A DNA stretch of 64,000 nucleotides from Candidatus Enterococcus huntleyi (GCF_009933175.1 NZ_MAEJ01000032.1:183526-247525); one strand, 5' to 3'; counted from the first letter of the stretch, positions 11,501 through 19,599 are shown. Made by a program: numbers and translations. Notes: generated by a model from the sequence alone, not told the origin.

Positions 11501-13268
11501 TTCAACAAGTACAACTGAGCCGACAGAAACGACCAGCTCAAGCGAATCAACTGATTCAACGAGCTCAACTGAATCGACTGATTCAACCAGCTCAAGCGAA
11601 TCGACTGACTCAACAAGTACAACTGAGCCAACAGAAACAACAAGTTCAAGCGAATCAACAGATACGACAAGCTCAAGCGAATCAACAGATACGACAAGCT
11701 CAAGTGACTCAACAGATTCGACGAGCTCAACTGAGTCTACAGAAACAACCAGCTCAAGCGAATCAACAGATTCAACAAGCTCAAGTGAAACGACAGATTC
11801 AACAAGTACAACTGAGCCGACAGACACAACAAGCTCAAGTGAGTCAACAGATTTGACAAGCACAACCGAATCGACTGATACGACAAGTTCAAGCGAATCG
11901 ACTGATTCAACAAGTACAACGGAGCCGACAGAAACAACAAGCTCAAGTGAATCAACAGATACAACAAGTACAACAGAACCAACAGAAACCACAAGTTCGA
12001 GCGAATCAACAGACTCAACAAGTACAACCGAACCAACAGAAACCACAAGTTCGAGCGAATCAACAGACTCAACAAGTACAACCGAACCAACAGAAACAAC
12101 AAGCTCAAGCGAATCAACAGATTCAACAAGCACAACCGAGCCGACTGAAACAACCAGCTCAAGTGAGTCAACTGATTCAACAAGTACAACTGAGCCAACA
12201 GAAACCACAAGCTCAAGTGAGTCAACAAATGCGACAAGTTCTAGTGAATCAACAGACACAACAAGCTCAAGTGAATCAACCAATTCAACAAGTTCTACTG
12301 AATCGACTGACACAACAAGCTCAAGCGAATCAACAGATACGACGAGCTCAACTGAGTCTACAGATACAACAAGCTCAAGCGAATCGACTGATTCAACAAG
12401 TACAACGGAGCCAACAGAAACAACAAGCTCAAGTGAGTCAACTGATTCAACAAGTACAACGGAGCCAACAGAAACAACAAGCTCGAGTGAATCAACAGAT
12501 TCAACAAGTACGACAGAATCGACTGATACGACAGGATCAACTGAACCAGTAGAATCAACAGATACAACAGTTCCAAGCGAATCAACAGACTCAACGGACA
12601 CAACAGTTCCAAGTGAATCAACAGACTCAACGGACACAACAGTTCCGAGTGAATCGACAGACTCAACGGATACAACAGTTCCAAGCGAATCGACAGACTC
12701 AACGGATACAACAGTTCCAAGTGGATCAACAGACTCAACGGACACAACAGTTCCAAGCGAATCGACAGACTCAACGGACACAACAGTTCCAAGTGAAACA
12801 ACAGATCCAACGGATACAACAAAACCGAGCGACACAACAGATCCAACGGATACAACAAAACCAAGTGAAACAACAGATCCAACAGACACGACAAAACCAA
12901 GTGAAACAACAGATCCAACGGATACAACAAAACCAAGTGAAACAACGGATCCAACAGATACGACAAAACCAAGTGAAACAACGGATCCAACAGATACAAC
13001 AAAACCAAGTGAAACAACAGATTCAACAGATTCAACAGATTCAACAGATACAAAGAATCCAGGTACACCAACACCGCCAAGTGATGATGATACAAAACCT
13101 GGTCTAGGGTATGGACAGAATAATAAGCCAAATACATTAGGTAAAGGCGGAAGTAACTTGCCGAAGACAGGCGAGGAACGCAATTACTTACTCGTGATTA
13201 TTGGTCTTTCTATATTATTTATAGCTGTCTATTATTCCTACCATAGAGTTAAAAAGAATAAAGGATAG
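8595..13268 (+). CDS. Beta-helix adhesin with Ser/Thr-rich repeat stalk and LPXTG anchor
   Basis: The protein has 1557 residues. A signal peptide (hydrophobic core about residues 6-22, likely cleavage after GSAEE region) follows the ATG, which has a good AGGAGA site. Residues about 30-720 look like a right-handed parallel beta-helix of the pectate-lyase type: an ALNWAADEGYSTIQFPTGDY start typical of these folds, then many short N-x-F/I-x-N turns such as ISGNKFINN and IRDNEFSGN. Residues about 726-1486 are almost only Ser, Thr, Glu, Asp and Pro in short tandem repeats. Then come LPKTGEE, a membrane segment and a Lys-rich tail. By analogy with serine-rich repeat adhesins, the helix is likely a carbohydrate-binding or carbohydrate-cleaving head on a wall-spanning stalk. 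Which of the two cannot be told, and no accessory Sec or glycosyltransferase genes are in view. Confidence 0.9.
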   Translation: MFKKLGIFLGVFISMFCFSVAGSAEENSSVYTIDNAHWGIGEGAEYADTNAENITNALNWAADEGYSTIQFPTGDYMVSETTFVSIKDMANVTIDLNGATIRIRPHALLKSKVIHMERIKNVKLTNGTVAGDIDTHDYTNPNSTEQNSLILIESGVVDCTFDGVTVKDSTGWGVTIGKGKEFHNGRYNSGLSMYNLESGGYDLETGELIDSTETIRTKTSFDVRDFVETFGGKYFILGYDLAYMNNIYLSTREFDAVFYDENGNFISTAKNQMVYNKTVVPDNAYTVHFVIHQPNVPIDGDDDFNKAVAFLTYYEQPTGLVFENCLFDNNKSLAMAVCGGEYMTIRNNIFQNTGMLAPAFAIDLEDGWEYMNNITISGNKFINNKGDLILCAGDKVDIRDNEFSGNVKIASRATRYKVENNIFYKNTKDVEKVAYEFRTDTVIQGNTYYNRSIMGVRSKAVIPQMGTELTWKNETFINSGIMGMVNEMELHDSTFEVEDDFKEAIWMAGTIRNSHFSIGAANFRGTQIYDSTIVSLRNQINCQVYDNTEYKVRYPHVGFYNTDIKNATIGTTEVSESFSFKDCTLKDVSFSTNVWSAKTELLMENNQIEMTAAAKAPFLDLSQGRVKNFELLNNEIKNASNKQIISFFDTTFKPGTDGELIIKGLNVTQNNTPYIIDGKNTNDGTLYFTGYHPDKNNQLPEGVKMLNPRYEDNEHFIIRDPYVEDSSSETTDSTDTTETSESTGSSSTTEPTDSTSTSESTGSTSSTESTDTTSTSESTDTTSSSETTDSTSSTESTDTTSTSETTDSTSSTESTDTTSSSESTDSTSSTESTDTTNSSESTDTTSSTESTDTTSSSESTDSTSSTESTDTTSSSESTDTTSSTESIDTTNSSESTDTTSSSESTDTTSSTESTDTTSSSESTDTTSSTESTDTTSSSESTDSTSSSESTDSTSSTESTDTTSSSEATDSTSTTEPTETTSSSESTDSTSSTESTDSTSSSESTDSTSTTEPTETTSSSESTDTTSSSESTDTTSSSDSTDSTSSTESTETTSSSESTDSTSSSETTDSTSTTEPTDTTSSSESTDLTSTTESTDTTSSSESTDSTSTTEPTETTSSSESTDTTSTTEPTETTSSSESTDSTSTTEPTETTSSSESTDSTSTTEPTETTSSSESTDSTSTTEPTETTSSSESTDSTSTTEPTETTSSSESTNATSSSESTDTTSSSESTNSTSSTESTDTTSSSESTDTTSSTESTDTTSSSESTDSTSTTEPTETTSSSESTDSTSTTEPTETTSSSESTDSTSTTESTDTTGSTEPVESTDTTVPSESTDSTDTTVPSESTDSTDTTVPSESTDSTDTTVPSESTDSTDTTVPSGSTDSTDTTVPSESTDSTDTTVPSETTDPTDTTKPSDTTDPTDTTKPSETTDPTDTTKPSETTDPTDTTKPSETTDPTDTTKPSETTDPTDTTKPSETTDSTDSTDSTDTKNPGTPTPPSDDDTKPGLGYGQNNKPNTLGKGGSNLPKTGEERNYLLVIIGLSILFIAVYYSYHRVKKNKG
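10830..12540 (+). repeat. 27-bp (9-residue) tandem repeat, Ser/Thr stalk part 1
   Basis: Dozens of copies encode variants of SSSESTDTT, SSTESTDST and STTEPTETT. Period is 27 bp. Synonymous and S/T/P/E variation is scattered, so the array is old but still in register. Such arrays change length by slipped pairing or recombination. Confidence 0.9.
12565..13020 (+). repeat. 36-bp (12-residue) tandem repeat, stalk part 2
   Basis: The period switches from 9 to 12 residues. The first block encodes about six or seven copies of TVPSESTDSTDT (to about 12795). The second encodes about six copies of TKPSETTDPTDT, which adds Lys and Pro next to the wall anchor. Confidence 0.88.
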
Positions 13269-13319
13269 TAGGATTACTTCGCAAAAAAAATAGCATCAAG
13301 GCAAAAGAACTGAATAATT

Positions 13320-13331
13320 TTGTTCGAACAA
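13320..13331. promoter_or_regulatory. 12-bp perfect palindrome, possible TetR-family operator
   Basis: TTGTTCGAACAA is self-complementary and lies 40 bp before the small gene that precedes the TetR-family regulator. TetR proteins usually bind palindromes near their own promoter; the assignment is inference, and no clear -35/-10 pair was found here. Confidence 0.35.
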
Positions 13332-13371
13332 TGGAAACAAAAATAACTAGCTGAAGGGAGAATAAGAGAAT

Positions 13372-13743
13372 ATGCAGATAAAAAATCACGAAAGTCAGTC
13401 AGTTGATAATTATTTTTCAGCTTATGATCAAGCGCTCAATCAAGTGATGCAGGCCACGGAAATGACTCAATTAGTGGAGTATTATGAGTCGTTGCAGAAA
13501 GAATTTAATCAGATTCTAGCTGACTTTAGCACCGAAGATTATTTAATTGGTATCCGCAAAATTTTATTAATAGATGCCAAGCTGCAAATTCTCTTCTTCT
13601 TTTGGTTAGAAACTGATTTACACAATTGTACAGAAGCTGAAATTATTCAGATAACTGAATCAGATGCTAAACAATTCTACGAAGAAAGCATGATGTTTCA
13701 ATCAAAATCCTCTGTTCCGAAACCTTTTATAATGAATCAATAA
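13372..13743 (+). CDS. Hypothetical protein, 123 residues
   Basis: I do not recognise this family. It is a soluble, acidic, largely helical-looking protein without signal peptide or clear membrane span; a short hydrophobic stretch (ILFFFWL) sits near residue 80. The ATG has a GAAGGGAG site about 11 bp upstream. Only 23 bp separate it from the TetR-family gene downstream, so the two are probably one transcript. It also follows the LPXTG gene without an obvious terminator between. It may be a partner or target of the regulator. Confidence 0.7.
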   Translation: MQIKNHESQSVDNYFSAYDQALNQVMQATEMTQLVEYYESLQKEFNQILADFSTEDYLIGIRKILLIDAKLQILFFFWLETDLHNCTEAEIIQITESDAKQFYEESMMFQSKSSVPKPFIMNQ

Positions 13744-13766
13744 AAAAGTAAAGGAGCAATTTAGCG

Positions 13767-14297
13767 ATGAGAGAAACTCAATATACCGCCTCAGTTTTAC
13801 TGGAAGGGGCTTATGAATTAGCGATACGGCATGGTGTCAGTAATCTTTCGGCTCGAGCAGTAGCCAGAGAGATTGGCATTTCGACCCAGCCTATCTATCT
13901 AGTATTTAAAAATATGAATGGTCTTAGAGTAGCGATGACCAACCAAATCTTTCTCAGAGTAAAAAGAATGTGGTTTTCTCAAAATAGTTCTTTGTCTGAG
14001 TACATAGGAAATGTTGCGAATTTTATTAAAAATGATAGTACCGTTTATTTTTCATTAGTAACGGATAGAGAAACGTTTAACAAAATGCAGAAGTTTCTGT
14101 ATGAATTATTTGTAGATGCCATTGCGGATGACCGGTCATTAAATAAAGACGAGGCGCCCCTCATTTATAGTCATATTGTTGGGACATTGACAGCTTGCAT
14201 GGGAATGGACGATGAGCCGACTGAAGAAAAATTGGTCGACAGTATCTCTGACTATGTGCAAACCAATTACTCATGCCAATCAAAAGAGCTTGTGTAG
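13767..14297 (+). CDS. TetR/AcrR-family transcriptional regulator
   Basis: The 176-residue protein has a typical TetR N-terminus: a helix (LEGAYELAIRHGVSNLS) then a helix-turn-helix at about residues 27-47 (ARAVAREIGISTQPIYLVF). The C-terminal ligand/dimer domain is not recognisable. An AAGGAG site precedes the ATG. No transporter or enzyme gene typical of TetR targets is adjacent. The likely targets are its own two-gene unit and possibly the surface-protein genes upstream. Confidence 0.85.
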   Translation: MRETQYTASVLLEGAYELAIRHGVSNLSARAVAREIGISTQPIYLVFKNMNGLRVAMTNQIFLRVKRMWFSQNSSLSEYIGNVANFIKNDSTVYFSLVTDRETFNKMQKFLYELFVDAIADDRSLNKDEAPLIYSHIVGTLTACMGMDDEPTEEKLVDSISDYVQTNYSCQSKELV

Positions 14298-14367
14298 CTA
14301 AGTACGACAACAGACTGTGTTATTTTTGAGTAAAAAAGTACATATCAATAAAATGAACGGCTAGTCT

Positions 14368-14411
14368 AAAGGACAATAATCAGAAAAATACTGATTATTG
14401 TCCTTTTTTTG
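14368..14411 (+). terminator. Rho-independent terminator after TetR-family gene
   Basis: A 16-bp perfect stem (14368-14383 with 14391-14406) with loop aaaaata runs into a T tract. Confidence 0.92.
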
Positions 14412-14439
14412 ACGGTAGAAGCTAAGGGTTTGGTATACT
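14409..14439 (+). promoter_or_regulatory. Promoter of the patatin operon
   Basis: TTGACG (14409-14414) and TATACT (14434-14439) are separated by 19 bp, slightly long. The -35 overlaps the T tract of the preceding terminator. The ATG at 14462 has a GGGGTGAG site. Confidence 0.6.
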
Positions 14440-14461
14440 AAGAAAAAAGGGGTGAGCCAGT

Positions 14462-16273
14462 ATGCTCTGTCAAAAAGTATATCCTTCAGAGGTGAAAGGC
14501 CTCATACAAGCTTTGCAAAGAAGTCAGCTATCGTGGCCATTCTATGATCAGCATTCGATTGCCCGAAAAGAATTTTTGAAGAGTGTCAAAAAGGGCTATG
14601 CTTGGCAAGTCAGTGAGCAAGGGAAAATTCTAGGATTTTTGAGTTTTGCTGAACGTCAACCAGGAAAGCCAGTCATATTGACCAATGCATTGTTTTTGAA
14701 TCGTCAGTTAGGCTGGAAAAAGAGCTTGTCCTTACTTGAAAAAGTCGCGAAGGAACGGTTTTGTTCAGCTGTTCAGCTGCAATTTACTGGCGGAACGGGC
14801 CAACTAGAATTCTTGCTCGAGCAAGGCTATCACTACAACCAAGAAGAGAATCAGTTCACTAAACAGCTAATCTACAACACAGCGTTGGTTCTTGGTGGTG
14901 GCGGGGCACATGGAAGCTATCAGATTGGTGTCTGGCAAGCGTTAAAAGAGTTAGGTATCTCCTTCAATATAGTGACAGGAACGTCTGTCGGGGCGCTTAA
15001 TGGGGCCTTCGTCTTGCAAGGGGACAGTGAGGTTGCTAAAGAAATGTGGGAATCGCTCTCGACGGATGCGGTGATGAGTTTTCCGGCAGCTGCCAACACG
15101 AATCAAACGCTGCGGGAGTTGTTGCTGCAAATTGCTTCTTTGACCACGACAGCCATTCGAAATAGAGGGGTTTCGACCCAACCGTTACGGCAATTATTAG
15201 AGAGTCATATTCAGCTTGATAAGATAGAAGAAAGTCCGTTACGTTTATTTATTGTTACAACGGAAATGTCAGGTTTAAAGGAAACGGTCGTCGAAATTAA
15301 CACAGCGAAGTCGGATCAATTAGTGGATTGGCTCTTAGCGTCTGCTTCCTTTTTCCCAGCCATGCAAGCAATCGAAATCGAGGGATTGTCCTATATGGAT
15401 GGTGGTTACCGCAATAATTTATCGATTGATGTAGCTCTTCGTGAAGGTGCGACAGAGTGTATTGCGGTGGATGTCAAAGGACCAGGTATTACAAAACGCA
15501 TGAGATTGTCGGAAGAGACGGTATCCATCTTGCTACATAGTCCTTGGGAATTAGGGACGTTTTTGGTGTTTGATGCGGTGCGTTCTAGACAAAATCTACA
15601 GTTGGGTTATTTAGAAACACAGAAAAAATTTGGTCAGTTAAAAGGCTATTGGTATACATTTGATTTAGCTGAGGATACAGAAACTATTTGGCACGATTTT
15701 TGGCAGGAAATTCGAGAGAGACCTTATTTAAAGGAGTATATTTCACAGGATGCTTGGTTAGAAAAAATAATCTTGCCTAGGCTGCGTAAGTTATATAAAG
15801 ACAGGGTGACACTTGAAACCATCGGATTGGCGTTTATCGAGCTTGTTGCGAAGACCTTTCAACTTTTGCCAACAAAGGTGTATACTATCAATCAGTTAAG
15901 AAAAGAAATTAAAGTCAAAAAACAGCAACCCGCTAATGCTGAGTTGGGCGTGTTATCTGTACAGGAATGGTTGGATCGGTTTCGCGAAGAAAGTTTCGTT
16001 TTTTCAGAGAAGAACCAATTGTTGTATTTAAAAAAGCGCCTCATAGATGAGCTAGATAAATCAGAGATAGATAAAATCCCAGAAGTGGTCGTAAAGAGTG
16101 AGACAGAATTACAGGAAACGCATGAATTAGCTAGTGGTGAACAAGGAGCAGTAGATAGGCCGCAGCCGGATCGTGAGCAGTGGCAAAGTTTGCAAAGAGC
16201 AGTGCAGAAAAATCCGGTTCAGGTATTACTGGTTTTATTTATTGATTATTTAATGGAGGGAAGCACATGGTAA
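14462..16273 (+). CDS. Patatin-like phospholipase with N-terminal GNAT-like domain
   Basis: The protein has 603 residues. Residues 143-318 carry the patatin signature: oxyanion-hole glycines (LGGGGAHG, 144-151), nucleophile Ser175 in GTSVG and Asp313 in DGG. It should be a serine lipid acyl hydrolase acting on cytoplasmic-side membrane lipids, as no signal peptide is present. Residues 1-135 are not part of patatin. They read like a GNAT acetyltransferase (strand pair KGYAWQVSEQGKILGFLSF, then an LLEKVAKER helix and a LEFLLEQGY element matching the usual YEKLGF region). The acetyl-CoA loop is not obvious. The C-terminal 280 residues are helical and unassigned. Its stop overlaps the next start by 7 bp, so translation is probably coupled. 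Confidence 0.85.
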   Translation: MLCQKVYPSEVKGLIQALQRSQLSWPFYDQHSIARKEFLKSVKKGYAWQVSEQGKILGFLSFAERQPGKPVILTNALFLNRQLGWKKSLSLLEKVAKERFCSAVQLQFTGGTGQLEFLLEQGYHYNQEENQFTKQLIYNTALVLGGGGAHGSYQIGVWQALKELGISFNIVTGTSVGALNGAFVLQGDSEVAKEMWESLSTDAVMSFPAAANTNQTLRELLLQIASLTTTAIRNRGVSTQPLRQLLESHIQLDKIEESPLRLFIVTTEMSGLKETVVEINTAKSDQLVDWLLASASFFPAMQAIEIEGLSYMDGGYRNNLSIDVALREGATECIAVDVKGPGITKRMRLSEETVSILLHSPWELGTFLVFDAVRSRQNLQLGYLETQKKFGQLKGYWYTFDLAEDTETIWHDFWQEIRERPYLKEYISQDAWLEKIILPRLRKLYKDRVTLETIGLAFIELVAKTFQLLPTKVYTINQLRKEIKVKKQQPANAELGVLSVQEWLDRFREESFVFSEKNQLLYLKKRLIDELDKSEIDKIPEVVVKSETELQETHELASGEQGAVDRPQPDREQWQSLQRAVQKNPVQVLLVLFIDYLMEGSTW

Positions 16274-16485
16274 AAGAATTTTCGTATGAGATTGTTGAAG
16301 AGATTGCTATATTAAGTGAAAATCCGAAAGGCTGGCGTAAAGAGTTGAATTTAGTCAGCTGGAATGGCCGTCCACCTAAGTTTGATCTTCGTGATTGGGC
16401 ACCTGAGCATGAGAAGATGGGTAAAGGGGTTACTTTGAGTAACGAAGAGTTTGAAATCTTACAAAAAACGATAAAATCTATGTAA
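16267..16485 (+). CDS. YdbC-like PC4-fold ssDNA-binding protein
   Basis: The 72-residue protein closely follows the Lactococcus lactis YdbC pattern as I remember it: EEIAILSENPKGWRKELN, VSWN, then WAPEHEKMGKGVTLS. YdbC is a homodimer with the fold of the eukaryotic coactivator PC4 that binds single-stranded nucleic acid. Its cellular role is not settled. It starts inside the end of the patatin-like gene and ends 18 bp before yicC, so it is an operon member. Confidence 0.8.
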   Translation: MVKEFSYEIVEEIAILSENPKGWRKELNLVSWNGRPPKFDLRDWAPEHEKMGKGVTLSNEEFEILQKTIKSM

Positions 16486-16503
16486 AAAAGGAGCACCCTG
16501 TCG

Positions 16504-17388
16504 ATGAAGAGTATGACCGGTTTTGGAAAAAGTATCAAAGAAAATGAAGCGTATCAATTGGATATCGAGATAAAAAGTGTCAATCATCGCTATTTAGATC
16601 TTCAATTACGGATGCCTAGAGAATTGAATGTATTTGAGTCGGCTATGCGTCAAACCTTAAAAGAGAGTTTACAAAGAGGTCGAGTGGAATTATTTTTCAA
16701 GTTAACACCGAAAAATAGTGGGACGAAGGAAGTGGTTATTCGCTGGGATCTGATTGACCAATTAATTCAAAAACTTCAACTAGGCTTGAATGAACGCTAT
16801 GGACAGACCCAAATTTCTGTAGATGGCCTTATTCAACAACTGATTACTAATGAAGAATACATTGAAGTGTTAGAAGCCACCACAGAGGATACATTGTTGG
16901 AAGAATTGGTTCATGAAACCTTGGCAAATGCCATACAGTCAATTGAGAAGAGTCGTATCCAAGAAGGAGCGATGATTCAGAAGGTGTTAGAGAAGTATCG
17001 CCATGATTTTCTTGCATTAGTGGAGGAATTAAATCAATTTGTGACGGTTTATGAAGCAGATTATCGTGAGCGTTTTGAAAATAAATTGAATGATTATTTA
17101 GGCGAAACAGTGGACGAGTCACGTTTGTTGACGGAGATGGCGCTATTACTGGAACGCGGGGATATTCATGAGGAGCTGGATCGTTTAACGATTCACTTAG
17201 AGAAATTAGGCGAGTTATTAACGCAGTCTGAGCCAGTGGGTCGTGAGCTAGACTTTTTAATTCAGGAGATGAATCGAGAAGTGAATACAATCGGTTCTAA
17301 GTCGAGCCCAATCGCCATTAAGAATTTAGTGGTTCAAATGAAGACAGTATTAGAAAAAATTCGCGAACAAGTCCAAAATATTGAATAG
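16504..17388 (+). CDS. yicC: YicC-family endoribonuclease
   Basis: The 294-residue protein starts MKSMTGFGK, the family hallmark, and ends with the conserved region RELDFLIQEMNREVNTIGSK. YicC proteins are metal-dependent endoribonucleases involved in RNA turnover. Length matches the family. An AAAGGAG site lies 11 bp before the ATG. As in many Firmicutes it lies upstream of gmk and rpoZ, although here a small gene and a 737-bp non-coding stretch come between. Confidence 0.92.
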   Translation: MKSMTGFGKSIKENEAYQLDIEIKSVNHRYLDLQLRMPRELNVFESAMRQTLKESLQRGRVELFFKLTPKNSGTKEVVIRWDLIDQLIQKLQLGLNERYGQTQISVDGLIQQLITNEEYIEVLEATTEDTLLEELVHETLANAIQSIEKSRIQEGAMIQKVLEKYRHDFLALVEELNQFVTVYEADYRERFENKLNDYLGETVDESRLLTEMALLLERGDIHEELDRLTIHLEKLGELLTQSEPVGRELDFLIQEMNREVNTIGSKSSPIAIKNLVVQMKTVLEKIREQVQNIE

Positions 17389-17395
17389 CTTTCAT

Positions 17396-17424
17396 TTCTG
17401 AAAATGGTTGAGACACGGTATACT
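17396..17424 (+). promoter_or_regulatory. Promoter of the 94-residue protein gene
   Basis: TTCTGA and TATACT spaced by 17 bp start just after the yicC stop. The ATG at 17455 follows a GAGGAG site. Confidence 0.5.
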
Positions 17425-17454
17425 AGAAGAAACGAATAAAGAGGAGCGAGAAGA

Positions 17455-17739
17455 ATGAAATATTATGATATTACTTTTCATGAACTGAGTGGGAAAAGTG
17501 TCGTGAAACGCTCAATCCCTTCTTCTGAAAATGGCTTTGAGGTTTGGAAAGATGCTTGCGTTTCGTATACAGATGATGAAATTCAATTATTAGTCAACGA
17601 AGGGACTTATGTCACATTAAAACGTCCATACATTGTGCGAATTGATGCCAAAGAAGTGGAAGGACCAGTTGAAAAGCTAGTTTCTCGTCAAGATGAAATT
17701 ATGGGTGTCGTTAATACGCTCTCCAATATGGGCTTCTAG
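17455..17739 (+). CDS. Small conserved-looking hypothetical protein, 94 residues
   Basis: I do not recognise a named family. It is soluble, mixed alpha/beta in appearance, with no signal peptide, membrane span or Cys motif. It has a good ribosome site, and the coding sequence has normal codon use. It has its own promoter-like sequence and is followed by a long stem-loop, so it may be a monocistronic unit. Confidence 0.8.
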   Translation: MKYYDITFHELSGKSVVKRSIPSSENGFEVWKDACVSYTDDEIQLLVNEGTYVTLKRPYIVRIDAKEVEGPVEKLVSRQDEIMGVVNTLSNMGF

Positions 17740-17781
17740 ATTGTTCGTTTGTCGAGAGGTCTGGTTCAAAGGGAGACATGG

Positions 17782-17864
17782 AAAAAATACTTGCCAGTGA
17801 GCTTTCAAATTTATTGATTTTTCGAATCAATAGAGGCGGAGGTGGCTGTGGAAGTATTTTTTTT
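17782..17864 (+). terminator. Branched terminator-like RNA structure
   Basis: The outer arms 17782-17796 and 17849-17862 pair over 14 bp with one bulged G and end in an eight-T run. Inside lies a separate 8-bp hairpin (17812-17819 with 17825-17832, loop ttttcg-like). It could be an unusual terminator for the 94-residue protein gene or the 3' end of a small RNA. Confidence 0.55.
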
Positions 17865-18012
17865 CGTTATCAGGGAAGGATGGATTATTTTTAAAATGTT
17901 ATCCTAAAACTCTCACTAATGTACTTATAGTCGTGAGGCCAGCAAATAACAAGCAGCTTTTTCCATGATTTTCACATAAATCTGTTATCTAGACATTTTT
18001 TGGATTTTTATT

Positions 18013-18142
18013 AAAAGGTTGTTTGTTTCGAAGTTTTTGCCTATTTTGACTGGCGTCAAATTGCAAGAATCCATTGTTTAGTAGCTTTTTTCTTTAAAAG
18101 CACCGTTTTCCACCTATAATAATACACAACAAACAACCTTTT
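18013..18142. repeat. Dispersed structured element, copy A
   Basis: The arms 18013-18027 and 18128-18142 are a perfect 15-bp inverted repeat (P1). A weak P2 may pair 18028-18033 with 18092-18097. A 6-bp hairpin P3 (18045-18050/18055-18060, loop TGGC) comes just before the 25-nt core at 18061-18085. This core matches copy B in 23 of 25 positions and contains CAAGAATCCATTGTTTAG. A local GCTTTT/AAAAGC hairpin follows the core. Six Ts end the right arm. Copies B and C lie near the window end. Transcribed strand is unknown. Confidence 0.6.
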
Positions 18143-18464
18143 TTGAAAAAGTTGGTCTTTTAGAGCTTTTATTTTTTTTTAAAATAACATATTTAAGGGA
18201 GGAGTAAGTCAGATTACTAACGAATTTAAGCAGGTTGTGGACTTTTGAGTTTATATAGGTGTACTTTCTAGCGAAAAAATCAGTAAGTAGAGTAAGCTAA
18301 CTGAATAATTTAATGAGTGAGTCTAAGGCTAGAAAAGGCTGGGAAAATTGGTGATAGCTTCTGGCTTGGCTAGCTTTTTAGAGAAAATCTCGGTATAATA
18401 AAGAAAGCCTTGAAAATTACAGAAAAAAAGTGCAAAATAGACGTTAAGCGAAAAAGACAAGTGA

Positions 18465-19091
<627 letters not shown>

Positions 19092-19095
19092 GCTC

Positions 19096-19401
19096 ATGAT
19101 GTTAAAACCATCTATTGACTCATTATTAAATCAAGTAAACTCAAAATATTCTCTTGTGATTTTGGCAAGTAAACGTGCCCACGAATTAGATGCTGGGGCT
19201 CAAGCGACGATGGAAAAGTTTGACTCTGTCAAAAGCGTTGGTCAAGCACTAGAAGAAATTGATGGCGGATCAGTTATTAACGATCCAAATCCAGAATTAA
19301 AACGGGAACGTTTGAAAATGGAATCAGAAGAGAAAAAAGCACAACGTGAACGTGAGCAGCGTGAATTAGAAGCGCGTATTCGCGACGAACAAAACCTATA
19401 A
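19096..19401 (+). CDS. rpoZ: RNA polymerase omega subunit
   Basis: The 101-residue protein has the omega signature: LKPSIDSLL, then [18 protein letters not shown], followed by [10 protein letters not shown]. It helps fold and stabilise the beta-prime subunit. The C-terminal tail is a highly charged helix rich in Glu, Arg and Lys. Two ATGs stand in tandem at 19096 and 19099; an AGGAG site at about 19080 fits either. It forms one transcription unit with gmk. Confidence 0.95.
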   Translation: MMLKPSIDSLLNQVNSKYSLVILASKRAHELDAGAQATMEKFDSVKSVGQALEEIDGGSVINDPNPELKRERLKMESEEKKAQREREQRELEARIRDEQNL

Positions 19402-19413
19402 AATGAAAAGTGA

Positions 19414-19453
19414 AAAGCGGGGACAGGGTAAAGTGAATTGTCTCGGCTTTTTT
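19414..19453 (+). terminator. Terminator after rpoZ
   Basis: A 12-bp stem with one mismatch (19414-19425 with 19439-19450) runs into a T tract. Confidence 0.7.
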
Positions 19454-19512
19454 CTTTGCCTATGAAGGGGCACCGAGCTCTCTAATATTTTCGTTAAGAA
19501 TAGCGAAGCAAC

Positions 19513-19541
19513 AAGACAAATTAGCGCTTCTTTAGTACAAT
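19513..19541 (+). promoter_or_regulatory. Promoter of the priA operon
   Basis: AAGACA and TACAAT with exact 17-bp spacing lie 59 bp before the priA ATG. Confidence 0.5.
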
Positions 19542-19599
19542 AGTCGAGAAGTGAACAGTGAAAAAAGACTTAAAAGGTGAAAATGAAGGAGGAACTGTG

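Noticed and set aside
10830..13020. CRISPR array
   Set aside because: The repeats are contiguous, in frame and without spacers; they are coding tandem repeats.
10721..13183. Long open frame of 820 codons on the minus strand, and other long frames, across the Ser/Thr repeats
   Set aside because: Repeats with a period divisible by three and few stop-forming triplets leave several frames open. The minus-strand product (Val/Ser/Leu repeats) has no start signal, and the plus-strand protein has signal peptide and anchor.
18061..18085. Minus-strand peptide starting MDSCN across the element core
   Set aside because: Copies A and B share the first five codons and copy C reads MGSCN, but the frames then differ and copy C stops after ten codons.
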